DNA of 64,000 nucleotides from Shewanella sp. Choline-02u-19 (GTDB lineage Bacteria > Pseudomonadota > Gammaproteobacteria > Enterobacterales > Shewanellaceae). The translations under genes were made by a program, and so were the position numbers. The stretch spans positions 806,001 to 870,000 of the forward strand of contig NZ_PJBE01000013.1 in assembly GCF_002836205.1 (NCBI RefSeq), in the 5' to 3' direction. Of this stretch, positions 50,943 through 60,335 are shown piece by piece; position 1 is the first letter of the stretch, and every line of letters begins with the position of its first letter. The notes under the pieces were generated by a model, which did no database searches, was not told where the DNA came from, and was given only the letters and a program-made list of their open reading frames with translations.

Positions 50943-53318
50943 GTGCAGCAATACGTACTCTGGTATCAAGAATTAGGCATGGGTGACGTCAACAAGGTAG
51001 GCGGAAAGAACGCTTCTCTTGGTGAGATGATTAGCAATCTTTCAAATGCAGGTGTTCAGGTGCCTGGTGGATTTGCTACAACGTCTTTCGCGTTCAATGA
51101 ATTCCTTGAACAAAGCGGACTTAACCAGAAGATATACGAAATTCTAGACGTTCTAGATGTAGATGATGTTAACGCACTCGCTACAGCCGGTGCACAGATC
51201 AGACAGTGGGTTATCGATACACCATTCCACCCAGCATTTGAGCAAGCAGTTCGTGAGTCTTACGACAAGCTTGCCGCTGAAACCAGCGACGCATCTTTTG
51301 CGGTTCGCTCTTCAGCTACTGCAGAAGATATGCCGGATGCATCTTTTGCAGGACAACAAGAAACATTCCTTAACGTTAAAGGTTACGAAGCTGTTTTAGT
51401 TGCGACTAAACACGTATTTGCTTCGCTATTTAACGACCGCGCAATTTCTTACCGAGTTCACCAAGGTTATGACCATAAAGGCGTAGCGCTTTCAGCTGGT
51501 GTACAACGTATGGTGCGCTCTGACACTGCTGCTTCTGGTGTAATGTTCACTATGGACACTGAGTCTGGCAACAATGACGTGGTATTTATTACTTCTTCAT
51601 TCGGTCTAGGTGAAATGGTTGTTCAGGGTGCTGTTAACCCAGATGAGTTTTATGTGCACAAGCCATCTTTGGTTGCTGGTCATAAAGCCGTTGTTCGCCG
51701 TAATATCGGTAGCAAGCTTATCCAAATGGTTTATTCAGACGATGAATCTCACGGTAAGCAAGTTAAGATTGAAGATATCGCTGCTGACAAGCGTCGTGAA
51801 TTCTCAATTAATGACGCAGAAGTACAAGAGCTTGCCAAGCAAGCAATGACAATCGAGAAGCACTACGGTCGTCCAATGGACATCGAGTGGGCAAAAGACG
51901 GTAACGACGGTAAGTTGTATATTGTTCAAGCTCGCCCTGAAACTGTTCGTTCTCGTGAAGATGTACAGCTTATCGAGCGCTACCATCTTAAAACTAAAGG
52001 TGATGTCGTTTGTGAAGGCCGTTCAATCGGTCACAAAATTGGTAAAGGCGTTGCTAAAGTCCTTAAGTCAATTGACGATATGGACCAAATCCAACCGGGC
52101 GATGTACTTGTTACTGACATGACAGATCCTGATTGGGAACCTATCATGAAGCGTGCAAGCGCTATTGTGACAAACCGTGGTGGCCGTACATGTCACGCTG
52201 CAATTATTGCACGTGAACTCGGTGTTCCAGCGGTTGTTGGTTGTGGCGATGTCACTGAACGTATTAAGAACGGTCAAGAAGTGACTGTCTCTTGTGCTGA
52301 AGGTGATACTGGTTTCATCTATAACGGTCTGCAAGATTTCGAAGTGATTTCATCACGTGTTGATTCTATGCCTGATCTGCCAATGAAAGTGATGATGAAC
52401 GTGGGTAACCCAGACAGAGCATTTGATTTTGCTCGCCTGCCTAATGAAGGTGTTGGTCTGGCGCGTCTTGAGTTCATCATTAACCGTATGATTGGTATTC
52501 ACCCTAAAGCATTGCTTGAGTTCAACCAGCAAACGGCTGAGCTTCAAGAAGAGATCCACGAGATGATCGCGGGTTATGAATCTCCAGTTGAGTACTATGT
52601 TGCTCGCTTGGTTGAAGGTATTGCGACTATCGCTTCTGCGTTCCATCCAAAGAAAGTGATTGTTCGTATGTCTGACTTTAAGTCAAACGAATACGCAAAC
52701 CTTGTTGGTGGTGACCGTTATGAGCCAGAGGAAGAGAACCCAATGTTGGGCTTCCGTGGTGCAAGCCGTTATATCTCAGAATCGTTCCGTGACTGTTTCG
52801 CACTTGAGTGTGAAGCGATTAAGCGAGTACGTAATGACATGGGTCTTAAGAACGTAGAGATCATGATCCCGTTCGTTCGTACCGTAAGCGAAGCTGCGCA
52901 AGTTATTGAGCTGCTTAAAGAGGAAGGTCTTGTACGTGGTAAAGATGGCCTCCGCGTTATTATGATGTGTGAGCTTCCATCAAACGCGCTGCTTGCTGAT
53001 CAGTTCCTTGAGCATTTCGATGGTTTCTCCATTGGCTCAAACGACTTAACGCAGTTAACGTTAGGTCTTGACCGTGACTCCGGCATTATCAGCCATCTAT
53101 TTGATGAGCGTAATGAGGCAGTAAAAGTACTACTTGCAATGGCCATTAAAGCGGCTAAAGCAAAAGGCGCTTACGTGGGTATTTGTGGTCAAGGTCCTTC
53201 AGACCACAATGATTTCGCGGCTTGGTTAGTTGAACAAGGCATCGATACTGTATCGCTAAACCCTGATACCGTTATCGATACTTGGTTATATTTAGCCAAA
53301 GCACATAACGAAGCTTAA
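50943..53318 (+). CDS. ppsA: phosphoenolpyruvate synthase
   Basis: Enzyme of 791 residues that makes PEP from pyruvate and ATP for gluconeogenesis. The N-terminal ATP-binding domain shows GGKNASLGEM and AVRSSATAEDMPDASFAGQQETFLN. The phospho-His domain has GGRTCHAAIIARELGVPAVVG, with the Thr target of PpsR beside the His. The C-terminal PEP/pyruvate barrel shows MCELPSNALLADQFL and GSNDLTQLTLGLDRDSG. The start is GTG at 50943, with GGAG upstream. It suits growth on lactate, whose oxidation enzyme is also in this window. Confidence 0.97.
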   Translation: MQQYVLWYQELGMGDVNKVGGKNASLGEMISNLSNAGVQVPGGFATTSFAFNEFLEQSGLNQKIYEILDVLDVDDVNALATAGAQIRQWVIDTPFHPAFEQAVRESYDKLAAETSDASFAVRSSATAEDMPDASFAGQQETFLNVKGYEAVLVATKHVFASLFNDRAISYRVHQGYDHKGVALSAGVQRMVRSDTAASGVMFTMDTESGNNDVVFITSSFGLGEMVVQGAVNPDEFYVHKPSLVAGHKAVVRRNIGSKLIQMVYSDDESHGKQVKIEDIAADKRREFSINDAEVQELAKQAMTIEKHYGRPMDIEWAKDGNDGKLYIVQARPETVRSREDVQLIERYHLKTKGDVVCEGRSIGHKIGKGVAKVLKSIDDMDQIQPGDVLVTDMTDPDWEPIMKRASAIVTNRGGRTCHAAIIARELGVPAVVGCGDVTERIKNGQEVTVSCAEGDTGFIYNGLQDFEVISSRVDSMPDLPMKVMMNVGNPDRAFDFARLPNEGVGLARLEFIINRMIGIHPKALLEFNQQTAELQEEIHEMIAGYESPVEYYVARLVEGIATIASAFHPKKVIVRMSDFKSNEYANLVGGDRYEPEEENPMLGFRGASRYISESFRDCFALECEAIKRVRNDMGLKNVEIMIPFVRTVSEAAQVIELLKEEGLVRGKDGLRVIMMCELPSNALLADQFLEHFDGFSIGSNDLTQLTLGLDRDSGIISHLFDERNEAVKVLLAMAIKAAKAKGAYVGICGQGPSDHNDFAAWLVEQGIDTVSLNPDTVIDTWLYLAKAHNEA

Positions 53319-53369
53319 ACGCTAAAATGCGGTGTTAAATCGGTATGATTTAACATTTCATTAAAAAAT

Positions 53370-53397
53370 AAAAAAGCCGCTATTTAGCGGCTTTTTT
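53370..53397 (+). terminator. terminator of ppsA
   Basis: The 10-bp stem AAAAAGCCGC/GCGGCTTTTT with a 6-base loop and T-run. Confidence 0.93.
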
Positions 53398-53804
53398 AAT
53401 ACCCGAACAACTTGGACATGTTCGTTTAAGAGGTATTATACCGATTCCATTCTAGTCGTATTAGGTAGGGGCTTCCTTCTAATACTCTCTGTCAAAAAGA
53501 ACGCACAGCGACTGCATCTAGCTCTCAGCTCTGATCTACACTCCTGCAGATAACATGTGCAAAGCCTTACTCTATGGGGATTGTTGTCATCTAGAATGCA
53601 CTTTAGTCTGTAATGTTGATGTTGCAAAGGGATCCCGACCCCCTAATCAATGCAATCTCCAGAGAGGGGGGGATGTCAGTCATGCAGGAGCATATTACTG
53701 AAATCGCCTAAAGCGTATAAATTCCCACTGAAGCCTGCATTTTCAAGTAGCTTGGGTATATAATGCTGAGATAAACCTAAGAATAATAATTAACAGAAGC
53801 TGCT
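53398..53804. other. gene-free stretch before ydiJ
   Basis: No gene. It contains one half of the TACCCAAGC repeat (53737-53762), immediately followed by a TATAAT hexamer at 53759-53764 that may serve as a -10. Confidence 0.45.
53737..53762. repeat. half-copy of the TACCCAAGC repeat
   Basis: On the minus strand it reads TATACCCAAGCTACTTGAAA, the same sequence as the left arm of 49904-49961 with two substitutions. The partner arm is absent. Confidence 0.4.
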
Positions 53805-56800
53805 ATGTTACCGAAATTATCTCATCAACAAACGCTTGAACCAATATACCTTTCTTTTTTAACGAGATTAGAAGAGGGAACATTTTCTGGTGATATAGAT
53901 ACTCGCTATAGTGCGCGTCTAGCCCAAGCGACCGATAATTCGGTATATCAATTTTTACCTCAAGCGGTGATATATCCTAAAACGGCTGAGGATGTCCAGC
54001 TAGCACTGCAGCTTGCTTATCAAGATGAGTTCTCCAAGGTTGTCTTTAGCGCGAGAGGCGGTGGCACAGGCACCAATGGTCAATCATTAACCCATGGCAT
54101 TATTGTTGATATGTCACGCTATATGAATCACGTGCTAGAGGTTAATGCGGCTGAAGGCTGGGTAAAAGTGCAGGCGGGTGTGGTTAAAGATGCGCTCAAT
54201 GATGCATTGCGGCCCCATGGTTTCTTTTTTAGTCCTGACTTATCGACGTCCAATCGTGCGACATTAGGCGGAATGGTCAATACCGACGCCTCGGGCGCCG
54301 GTTCACTCGTTTATGGTAAAACCTCAGATCACGTACTCGGGCTAACGAGCATTTTATTTGATGGTAGCGAGCTTCAGACTCAGCCGGTAAGCGAGAGCCA
54401 ATTAAACGATGTTACATCGATAACCGATAACGTATTAGGACAGCAGCTAATCACCACGATTGCACAAATGTGTAAAGGTAATCGAGAACAGATTGAGCAG
54501 CGTTTTCCTAAGTTAAACCGTTTTTTGACCGGTTATGATCTTAAAAATGTTTGGGATGACACCTTAGAGAACTTCGACCTGTCACGTATTTTGACCGGTT
54601 CAGAAGGCACATTGGCAGTGATCACCGAAGCCAAGTTGAATATTACCCCGTTACCGACGTGCCGCATGATGGTTAACATCAAGTATGATTCATTTGTATC
54701 TGCGTTGCGTCATGCGCCCGATTTAGTCAAAGCCAATGCCACCGTGGTTGAAACGGTCGATTCCAAAGTGCTCAACCTGGCGAAACAGGATATTATTTGG
54801 CACTCGGTGTCTTCCTTAATTACCGACGTTCCAGGTAAAGAGATTGACGGCCTAAACATGGTTGAGTTCGCTGGCGAACAAGCCGATGTTGAAGCAAGAT
54901 TGGCTAAACTTGAAGCCATGTTAACCTCGCAAATGGCCAATAGCGAAGCTGGGCTTTTGGGTTATCAAGTCATTGCTGACAGAAGCAGTATCGATACTAT
55001 TTATGCGATGCGTAAGAAAGCGGTCGGTTTATTGGGCGCGGCAAAGGGAACTCGCAAGCCGCTCGCATTTGCAGAAGACACCGCTGTACCGCCAGAAAAG
55101 CTGGCTGATTATATTATTGAATTTAGAGCGCTGCTCGATAGCCATCAACTGCAGTATGGCATGTTTGGTCATGTCGATGCTGGTGTGTTGCATGTGCGTC
55201 CAGCGCTCGATATGTGCGATGTAGAAGATGAAAAACTGCTAAGAACAATCTCTGATCAAGTGGCAGAACTCACGTTGAAATATGGCGGTTTGATGTGGGG
55301 AGAGCATGGTAAAGGTGTTCGCGGTGAATACGGACCAGCGGTTTTCGGTGAGCATTTGTATGGTTTGCTCGAAGAGGTTAAAGGTCTGTTTGATCCGCAC
55401 AATAAGCTCAATCCAGGCAAGTTAGTTGCGCCGAAAAACAGTGGACCGATGATTTACAATGTCGACAGCGTTAAGCGCGGCAGCTTTGATAGACAAATCC
55501 CGATCCAAACCCGAAACGTTTTTCCTGATGTGATGAACTGCAATGGTAATGGCTTGTGCTTTAACTACAGCGCCTATTCGCCAATGTGTCCATCGTTCAA
55601 AGTCACAGGTGACCGAGTTCAGTCACCCAAAGGCCGTGCAGGACTCATGCGTGAATGGCTGCGACTGCTTGAAGCTGAAGGCATAGATGTCAACGAGCTG
55701 ACTCGCTCTAAGCCGTTAGGTTGGCTGCAACGAGCGCAGAATTCATTAAAAAGTGATAAAGAGTATGACTATTCACATGAGGTGATGGAGTCTCTTAAAG
55801 GCTGTTTGGCGTGTAAAGCTTGCTCAAGTCAGTGCCCCGTTAAAGTGGACGTACCCAAATTTAGAGCGCAGTTTTTTGATATTTACTACAAGCGTTATCT
55901 GCGTCCCGCAAAAGATTACTTAGTCGCAGGCATTGAAGACTCGCTGCCCTTAATGGCTAACGCGCCAAGACTGGTGAATGCGGTATCGCAAAATAGCTTA
56001 AGCAAATGGGTCATAAAGAAGTCTCTCGGTTATGTTGATGCACCAGCCTTATCAGTTCCGACGTTAAAGCAACGTTTAGAAGGACACGCTAGCAGAGGCT
56101 ATGATTTAGCTGCTCTGCAACAAATTCCAGTCTCGCAGCGCAGTGAATACGTATTAGTAGTACAAGACCCTTTTAATAGTTTTTATGAAGCGGGAACTGT
56201 GCTGCATTTCATCCAGCTAATTCATAAATTAGGCCTCAAGCCCGTATTACTGCCGTTTAAACCTAATGGTAAGCCTATTCATATTAAGGGCTTCTTAGAT
56301 AAGTTTGCTCGGACGGCTAAGTCGACTGCTGATTTCTTAAATGAGGTGGCTCAGCTTAATATGCCGATGGTGGGCATCGATCCTGCGTTAGTACTTTGTT
56401 ATCGAGACGAATATGCAGAAGTACTCGGTGGCGCCAGAGGGGACTTCCATGTCCAACTTGCGAATGAATGGTTATTGGATGTCCTCAAAGCTGAACCTAA
56501 GCAGCAGGAAAGTGAGCCTGCCTGTGACGGTTCAGAGCGCAGTAAACCTGAATTCACTTGGTTTAGTCACTGCACAGAATCAACCACCAAGCCCAATACC
56601 GCAAATGAGTGGAAAGGGATTTTCGAGCATTTTGGTGCCAAGCTTAATACGGTGAATCTAGGGTGCTGTGGTATGGCAGGAACATATGGCCATGAAGCTG
56701 AAAATCTTGAGCGCTCTAAAGCGCTGTACGGTATGTCTTGGGAGCAAACGTTATCGAAGCTGCCGCAGTCTCAAGTATTGGTTTCAGGTTACTCTTGTCG

Positions 56801-56870
56801 AAGTCAGGTGAAACGTTTTAGCGGTTATAAACCAAAGCATCCGATAGAAGCATTGCTAACGTTACTGTAA
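53805..56870 (+). CDS. ydiJ: YdiJ-type FAD/Fe-S 2-hydroxyacid dehydrogenase
   Basis: A large flavo-iron-sulfur protein of 1021 residues, matching E. coli YdiJ (about 1018) throughout. FAD_binding_4 has SARGGGTGTNGQSLTHGIIV and TLGGMVNTDASGAGSLVYGK. FAD-oxidase C has YGMFGHVDAGVLHVRPALDM and GEHGKGVRGEYG. An unusual MNCNGNGLCFN segment comes before the 4Fe-4S motif CLACKACSSQCP near residue 670. The C-terminal Cys-rich domain shows LGCCGMAGTYGHE and GYSCRSQVKR. YdiJ homologues oxidise D-2-hydroxyglutarate or D-lactate. It is monocistronic. Confidence 0.92.
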   Translation: MLPKLSHQQTLEPIYLSFLTRLEEGTFSGDIDTRYSARLAQATDNSVYQFLPQAVIYPKTAEDVQLALQLAYQDEFSKVVFSARGGGTGTNGQSLTHGIIVDMSRYMNHVLEVNAAEGWVKVQAGVVKDALNDALRPHGFFFSPDLSTSNRATLGGMVNTDASGAGSLVYGKTSDHVLGLTSILFDGSELQTQPVSESQLNDVTSITDNVLGQQLITTIAQMCKGNREQIEQRFPKLNRFLTGYDLKNVWDDTLENFDLSRILTGSEGTLAVITEAKLNITPLPTCRMMVNIKYDSFVSALRHAPDLVKANATVVETVDSKVLNLAKQDIIWHSVSSLITDVPGKEIDGLNMVEFAGEQADVEARLAKLEAMLTSQMANSEAGLLGYQVIADRSSIDTIYAMRKKAVGLLGAAKGTRKPLAFAEDTAVPPEKLADYIIEFRALLDSHQLQYGMFGHVDAGVLHVRPALDMCDVEDEKLLRTISDQVAELTLKYGGLMWGEHGKGVRGEYGPAVFGEHLYGLLEEVKGLFDPHNKLNPGKLVAPKNSGPMIYNVDSVKRGSFDRQIPIQTRNVFPDVMNCNGNGLCFNYSAYSPMCPSFKVTGDRVQSPKGRAGLMREWLRLLEAEGIDVNELTRSKPLGWLQRAQNSLKSDKEYDYSHEVMESLKGCLACKACSSQCPVKVDVPKFRAQFFDIYYKRYLRPAKDYLVAGIEDSLPLMANAPRLVNAVSQNSLSKWVIKKSLGYVDAPALSVPTLKQRLEGHASRGYDLAALQQIPVSQRSEYVLVVQDPFNSFYEAGTVLHFIQLIHKLGLKPVLLPFKPNGKPIHIKGFLDKFARTAKSTADFLNEVAQLNMPMVGIDPALVLCYRDEYAEVLGGARGDFHVQLANEWLLDVLKAEPKQQESEPACDGSERSKPEFTWFSHCTESTTKPNTANEWKGIFEHFGAKLNTVNLGCCGMAGTYGHEAENLERSKALYGMSWEQTLSKLPQSQVLVSGYSCRSQVKRFSGYKPKHPIEALLTLL

Positions 56871-56883
56871 CGGTACCCATCTT

Positions 56884-56912
56884 AAAAAAACTAGCTAATG
56901 GCTAGTTTTTTT
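56884..56912 (+). terminator. terminator of ydiJ
   Basis: The stem AAAACTAGC/GCTAGTTTT is flanked by A- and T-runs, 14 bases past the stop. Confidence 0.88.
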
Positions 56913-56932
56913 ATATTAGGCGAAGTCGGTAT

Positions 56933-56961
56933 CTCTATACCTAAGTGGCTTGGGTATAGAG
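56933..56961. repeat. palindromic form of the TACCCAAGC repeat
   Basis: The arms CTCTATACC/GGTATAGAG are perfect. The inner AAG/CTT also pairs, giving a 29-base palindrome around TGG. The right half contains CTTGGGTATA as in the other copies. Confidence 0.5.
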
Positions 56962-56996
56962 TAGACTGAATAAAGTGGACAGAAGTAGGGGTGGCT

Positions 56997-57431
56997 ATGA
57001 CATCAAAGGAATCAAACGTGACCGATGCAATAGCATCTTTGACACCAAGTGTCCCTTTGTGCACTGATACAGCGATTTTCGAGATCACTGATAACGGTGA
57101 CTGGTTCTATCAGGGAGGGCTGCTACCGCTTAAGTTTAGTAAGCTTTTTGCCAGTATTTTAAATAGAATTGATGATGAGTACTTTCTCATCACGCCAGTG
57201 GAAAAGCTAAAAGTCGAGGTGGTCAATCAAGCATTAATCATTGTTGATTATGATGCTGATGGCAAGGGTGGATATGAGCTGGTATCGAGTATTAATACCC
57301 GTCACCACATTTCAGCGTTTGAAGGGTTTATTGTGAGTGACGATAAAATAATAACAAGGGTAGAAAGGGGAGTGATTGCACGACTTAATCGAGCCTGTTT
57401 TTATCGTTTTATTAATGAGTTTATAGCCTGA
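56997..57431 (+). CDS. DUF1285 family protein
   Basis: A cytoplasmic protein of about 144 residues. It has the family pattern TDNGDWFYQGGLLPLKFSKLFASIL, then YFLITPVEKLKVEV and HISAFEGFIVSDDKIITRVERGVIARLNRACFYRFI. The function is unknown, although relatives of known structure have a two-domain beta-rich fold. The ATG at 56997 (AGGGG five bases upstream) is preferred over the in-frame GTG at 56991. It may share a transcript with the MarR gene 147 bases downstream. Confidence 0.82.
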   Translation: MTSKESNVTDAIASLTPSVPLCTDTAIFEITDNGDWFYQGGLLPLKFSKLFASILNRIDDEYFLITPVEKLKVEVVNQALIIVDYDADGKGGYELVSSINTRHHISAFEGFIVSDDKIITRVERGVIARLNRACFYRFINEFIA

Positions 57432-57578
57432 CAGCCCCTTAAGCTAAATGTGCTATTTCAAGCTAATGATTTATAAGCTGTTTGATTGAATTTTGATAAT
57501 TAGCTAACCCGAAGGCTAGTTTCTTTTAGCGTAAGTGATAAGATTGAATGAAGCGCTATATAGCAGTGGAGGTGCTGA

Positions 57579-57998
57579 TTGAATCGATTTGAAAGCTTAG
57601 GTTACTTGGTCTCTCATCTGAATGTAGACCTACAAAATGCATTAGATCAAAAGCTTAAACGCTATGATCTGGACATAAAACTCTGGCCAGTGCTGTTTTC
57701 ACTTTGGCAGGAAGAGGGCGTGACACAAACTGAGCTTTCCAAACGTTGTGATGTGGCTAATTACACCATGACCAGATTACTCGATCAGCTGCAACTACAG
57801 CAGTTAATCACCCGCCAGCAAGATGTCGACAATCGCCGAGCCTTCAATATCTATTTGACTAATAACGGTAAAGCTTTAGAGCAAGATCTGATTCGTGAAG
57901 CTGAGCGAGTGAATGAAACCTTTCTTGATAACCTAAGCCTTGATGAACGTACTATATTTTTAGCTCTGATCAATAAAATCAATCGTTTTACCGATTAA
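57579..57998 (+). CDS. MarR-family transcriptional regulator
   Basis: A 139-residue winged-helix regulator. The recognition part is VTQTELSKRCDVANYTMTRLLDQL and the wing is ITRQQDVDNRRAFNIYLTNNG, with flanking helices for dimerisation. The start is TTG, preceded by GGAGG eight bases upstream, so it is a confident but unusual start. No efflux pump or enzyme gene lies next to it, and the target is unknown. Confidence 0.9.
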   Translation: MNRFESLGYLVSHLNVDLQNALDQKLKRYDLDIKLWPVLFSLWQEEGVTQTELSKRCDVANYTMTRLLDQLQLQQLITRQQDVDNRRAFNIYLTNNGKALEQDLIREAERVNETFLDNLSLDERTIFLALINKINRFTD

Positions 57999-58096
57999 TG
58001 TTACGGCTATATATTGTTGATATCCTGATGCGACAATCAATGATTAATAATCACCACCATACTTTCTAAAGGGTACACGTTTAAAATGGAGTTTTT

Positions 58097-58513
58097 ATGA
58101 ATCGAACGCTGCTAATTATTGCCGTTATTGCCGGTTTAACGTCTTGCTCGGTCAATATCAATAAATCAAAAAAGAAGCAACCGACGATAGAGACGATTGA
58201 ACAAACTCGCCCTACTGAAGGGTTTATTCAATCGATTACTCTGGCTAATGGTTCTACTTTGGTGGTTGAAGAAGGGCGCCTAGAACCTCGTTCTATTGGC
58301 AGTATCAGTGTTAAATTGTATAGAGATCTGTATGTGGGTGACTTTATTGCTGCGGTTAATTTTGTTCGCGACGGAACAATCGTTAAAGCGATACTGATTG
58401 AGAATGGCACGGATAGTCAAAAGTTATCGATTACAACCGTGACAGCAGGAAGTGGTAATTATCAAGCAAGTCAGTTAGTTTGCGTCACATCGAACGATAT
58501 TCAATTATGTTGA
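58097..58513 (+). CDS. small lipoprotein, function unknown
   Basis: A 138-residue protein with a lipoprotein signal (MNRTLLIIAVIAGLTSC, Cys17). It then has a Lys-rich linker and a beta-rich domain with GFIQSITLANGSTLVVEEGRL and RDLYVGDFIAAVNFVRDGTIVKAIL. Two Cys near the C-terminus (LVCVTSNDIQLC) could form a disulfide. I do not recognise the family. GGAG lies six bases before the ATG. Confidence 0.7.
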   Translation: MNRTLLIIAVIAGLTSCSVNINKSKKKQPTIETIEQTRPTEGFIQSITLANGSTLVVEEGRLEPRSIGSISVKLYRDLYVGDFIAAVNFVRDGTIVKAILIENGTDSQKLSITTVTAGSGNYQASQLVCVTSNDIQLC

Positions 58514-58521
58514 TATAAAAA

Positions 58522-58866
58522 CTAACTCATTGTAAGCACTAATACTGCGAGTAAGCCAACAGCAAGGATGCCTTGTTGGATCATTAAGCGGCTTCTATAC
58601 AGCTCTTTTTTGCCCTGTTTTAGGCTCGCCACTAGGTTGTTCTGTTTATAAATACGACAGATAATTTGCTCAGTCATTGGGTCGAGACAGAGATGTAACT
58701 TCGCAGGTTTACCATCTTTAAGCATCACATTATGCTCGCTCTGATAGCCAAAGTTTAGTTTTCTCGATACGCGTTTTCCATTCACATATGCTTGTTCTAA
58801 ACCGCACCAATTACTGGCTTGTAGTTCAATGTTTTCTTGGTTGAGATCATACTTAAAACACACCAT
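58522..58866 (-). CDS. small protein with C-terminal membrane anchor
   Basis: A 114-residue protein, convergent with the preceding lipoprotein gene. The polar N-terminal 90 residues (ASNWCGLEQAYVNGKRVSRK, KPAKLHLCLDPMTEQIICRIY) are followed by one span at about 94-112 (QQGILAVGLLAVLVLTM) and almost no tail, so it looks tail-anchored. GAGGG precedes the ATG at good spacing. Not recognised. Confidence 0.7.
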   Translation of the reverse strand: MVCFKYDLNQENIELQASNWCGLEQAYVNGKRVSRKLNFGYQSEHNVMLKDGKPAKLHLCLDPMTEQIICRIYKQNNLVASLKQGKKELYRSRLMIQQGILAVGLLAVLVLTMS

Positions 58867-58989
58867 TTTACGACCCTCAATTTCCCTAGGGCCTTTAATT
58901 CAAGCAGAGGAATATGACCTTTGCCAGTTTGATAAAATGAAAATTTTATGAACAATCGCTATGTATATGGAACTATGCAGATAATAGTC

Positions 58990-59021
58990 AAAAAAAAACC
59001 AAGCAAATGCTTGGTTTTTTT
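58990..59021. terminator. terminator of leucine dehydrogenase
   Basis: The stem AAAACCAAGCA/TGCTTGGTTTT with a 2-base loop and T-runs in both directions, 15 bases past the ldh stop on the minus strand. Confidence 0.9.
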
Positions 59022-59035
59022 CAAGGTGCTAGGTT

Positions 59036-60067
59036 TTACTTAGCGGCATTAATGATTTTGCGCGCCATTTCATCAGCAACATCACCGGTTGTACGGTTTT
59101 GCTCGTCTGACTGTTTGAAAATAGTCAGTAGCGTGTTGTAGATCTCTTCTACTTTGGCTGTTGCTGCGGTTGCATCATAGTCTTTTTCAAAAGAGACATT
59201 GATAATACCGCCTGCATTAATAACGTAATCCGGAGCATAAAGGATATTTTGCTCCTTTAACAACTCACCATGACGAACTTCAGCTAGCTGGTTATTGGCA
59301 CAACCAGCAACAATAGTCGCCTTCAACATAGGAATAGTGATGTCGTTGATTGTTGCACCGAGTGCACAAGGGGCATAGACATCCACATCTTGATGATAGA
59401 TATCTTGAGGTGCTACAACGGTGGCACCAAATTCAGTAGCCACTTTGTCTAACGACTCTTGATTGATATCGGTAACGATGAGCTCTGCGCCTGCTTCGTG
59501 AAGGTGGCGACACAGGTAGTAACCAACATGTCCGACGCCTTGAACAGATATCTTAAGTCCCTTAAGGCTGTCTATGCCACGCTGATGCTTTACAGCAGCT
59601 TTAATGCCCAAGAAAGTACCAAGTGCGGTATATGGCGAAGGATCGCCACTCTTACCTTCTAAACCTGCCATATAAGGGGTTTCTTGATGTGCAATCATAA
59701 TATCGGTTGTTGATACACCAACATCTTCAGCAGAATAGTACTTTCCACCTAGGGTATCGATACAACGGCCGAAAGCTCTAAAGAGCGCTTCACGATCTTT
59801 GATTTTTGGATCGGCAATAATAACTGACTTACCACCGCCCATGGTGAGGCCAGCTAATGCATTTTTATAGGTCATTCCACGAGAAAGACGCAGTACGTCA
59901 GTTATCGCTTCATCGTCAGATTCATAGTTCCACATTCTACAGCCACCAACAGCAGGGCCTAAGTTTGTGTTATGAATTGCAATAATGGCTTTGAGGCCGC
60001 TTTCTTTATCCTGACAAAAAACTACTTGTTCATGGTCGTCAAAAGAGATGTGATTGAATACTGCCAC
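59036..60067 (-). CDS. ldh: leucine (branched-chain amino acid) dehydrogenase
   Basis: A Glu/Leu/Phe/Val dehydrogenase of 343 residues. GPAVGGCRMWNY and RGMTYKNALAGLTMGGGKSVI contain the glycine-rich and catalytic Lys motifs. GVGHVGYYLCRHLHEAG is the NAD-binding loop, and APDYVINAGGIINV follows. It deaminates leucine, isoleucine and valine to keto acids. The start is GTG with GGAGA upstream. An 18-base palindrome of LiuR type lies 158 bases upstream, in line with control by the branched-chain catabolism regulator. Confidence 0.92.
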   Translation of the reverse strand: MAVFNHISFDDHEQVVFCQDKESGLKAIIAIHNTNLGPAVGGCRMWNYESDDEAITDVLRLSRGMTYKNALAGLTMGGGKSVIIADPKIKDREALFRAFGRCIDTLGGKYYSAEDVGVSTTDIMIAHQETPYMAGLEGKSGDPSPYTALGTFLGIKAAVKHQRGIDSLKGLKISVQGVGHVGYYLCRHLHEAGAELIVTDINQESLDKVATEFGATVVAPQDIYHQDVDVYAPCALGATINDITIPMLKATIVAGCANNQLAEVRHGELLKEQNILYAPDYVINAGGIINVSFEKDYDATAATAKVEEIYNTLLTIFKQSDEQNRTTGDVADEMARKIINAAK

Positions 60068-60224
60068 TTGTTGATCTCCGCTATGAGCATCAATAATGCC
60101 GCTACTGCTAGATTACAGTGCGATCTGTTTGTTATATTTATTGCAGAACGATAGCATTTAGCGATACTCTCAACAAAGTAAAGATTAGGATTATTTGTGA
60201 TCTGTGTGGCAATCCTGCTTTCCA

Positions 60225-60242
60225 CCTTACGTTAACGTAAGG
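60225..60242. promoter_or_regulatory. perfect palindrome, LiuR-like operator
   Basis: CCTTACGTTAACGTAAGG is perfectly self-complementary. It resembles the MerR-type LiuR sites that I recall from comparative work on branched-chain amino acid catabolism, where ldh is a member. It lies between ldh and the divergent DUF4826 gene. Confidence 0.5.
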
Positions 60243-60335
60243 CTATGAGTGTTATTGATGCTAGTTAAGTGTGTAAATTATTAGAGAACTGCTGTTTTTA
60301 GGGACTCAAAAGAAAAATAAGAAAGGAAGGAAGAG

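Noticed and set aside
53436..53627. 63-codon minus-strand frame upstream of ydiJ
   Set aside because: No ribosome site and a low-complexity His/Cys/Arg-rich translation unlike a real protein.
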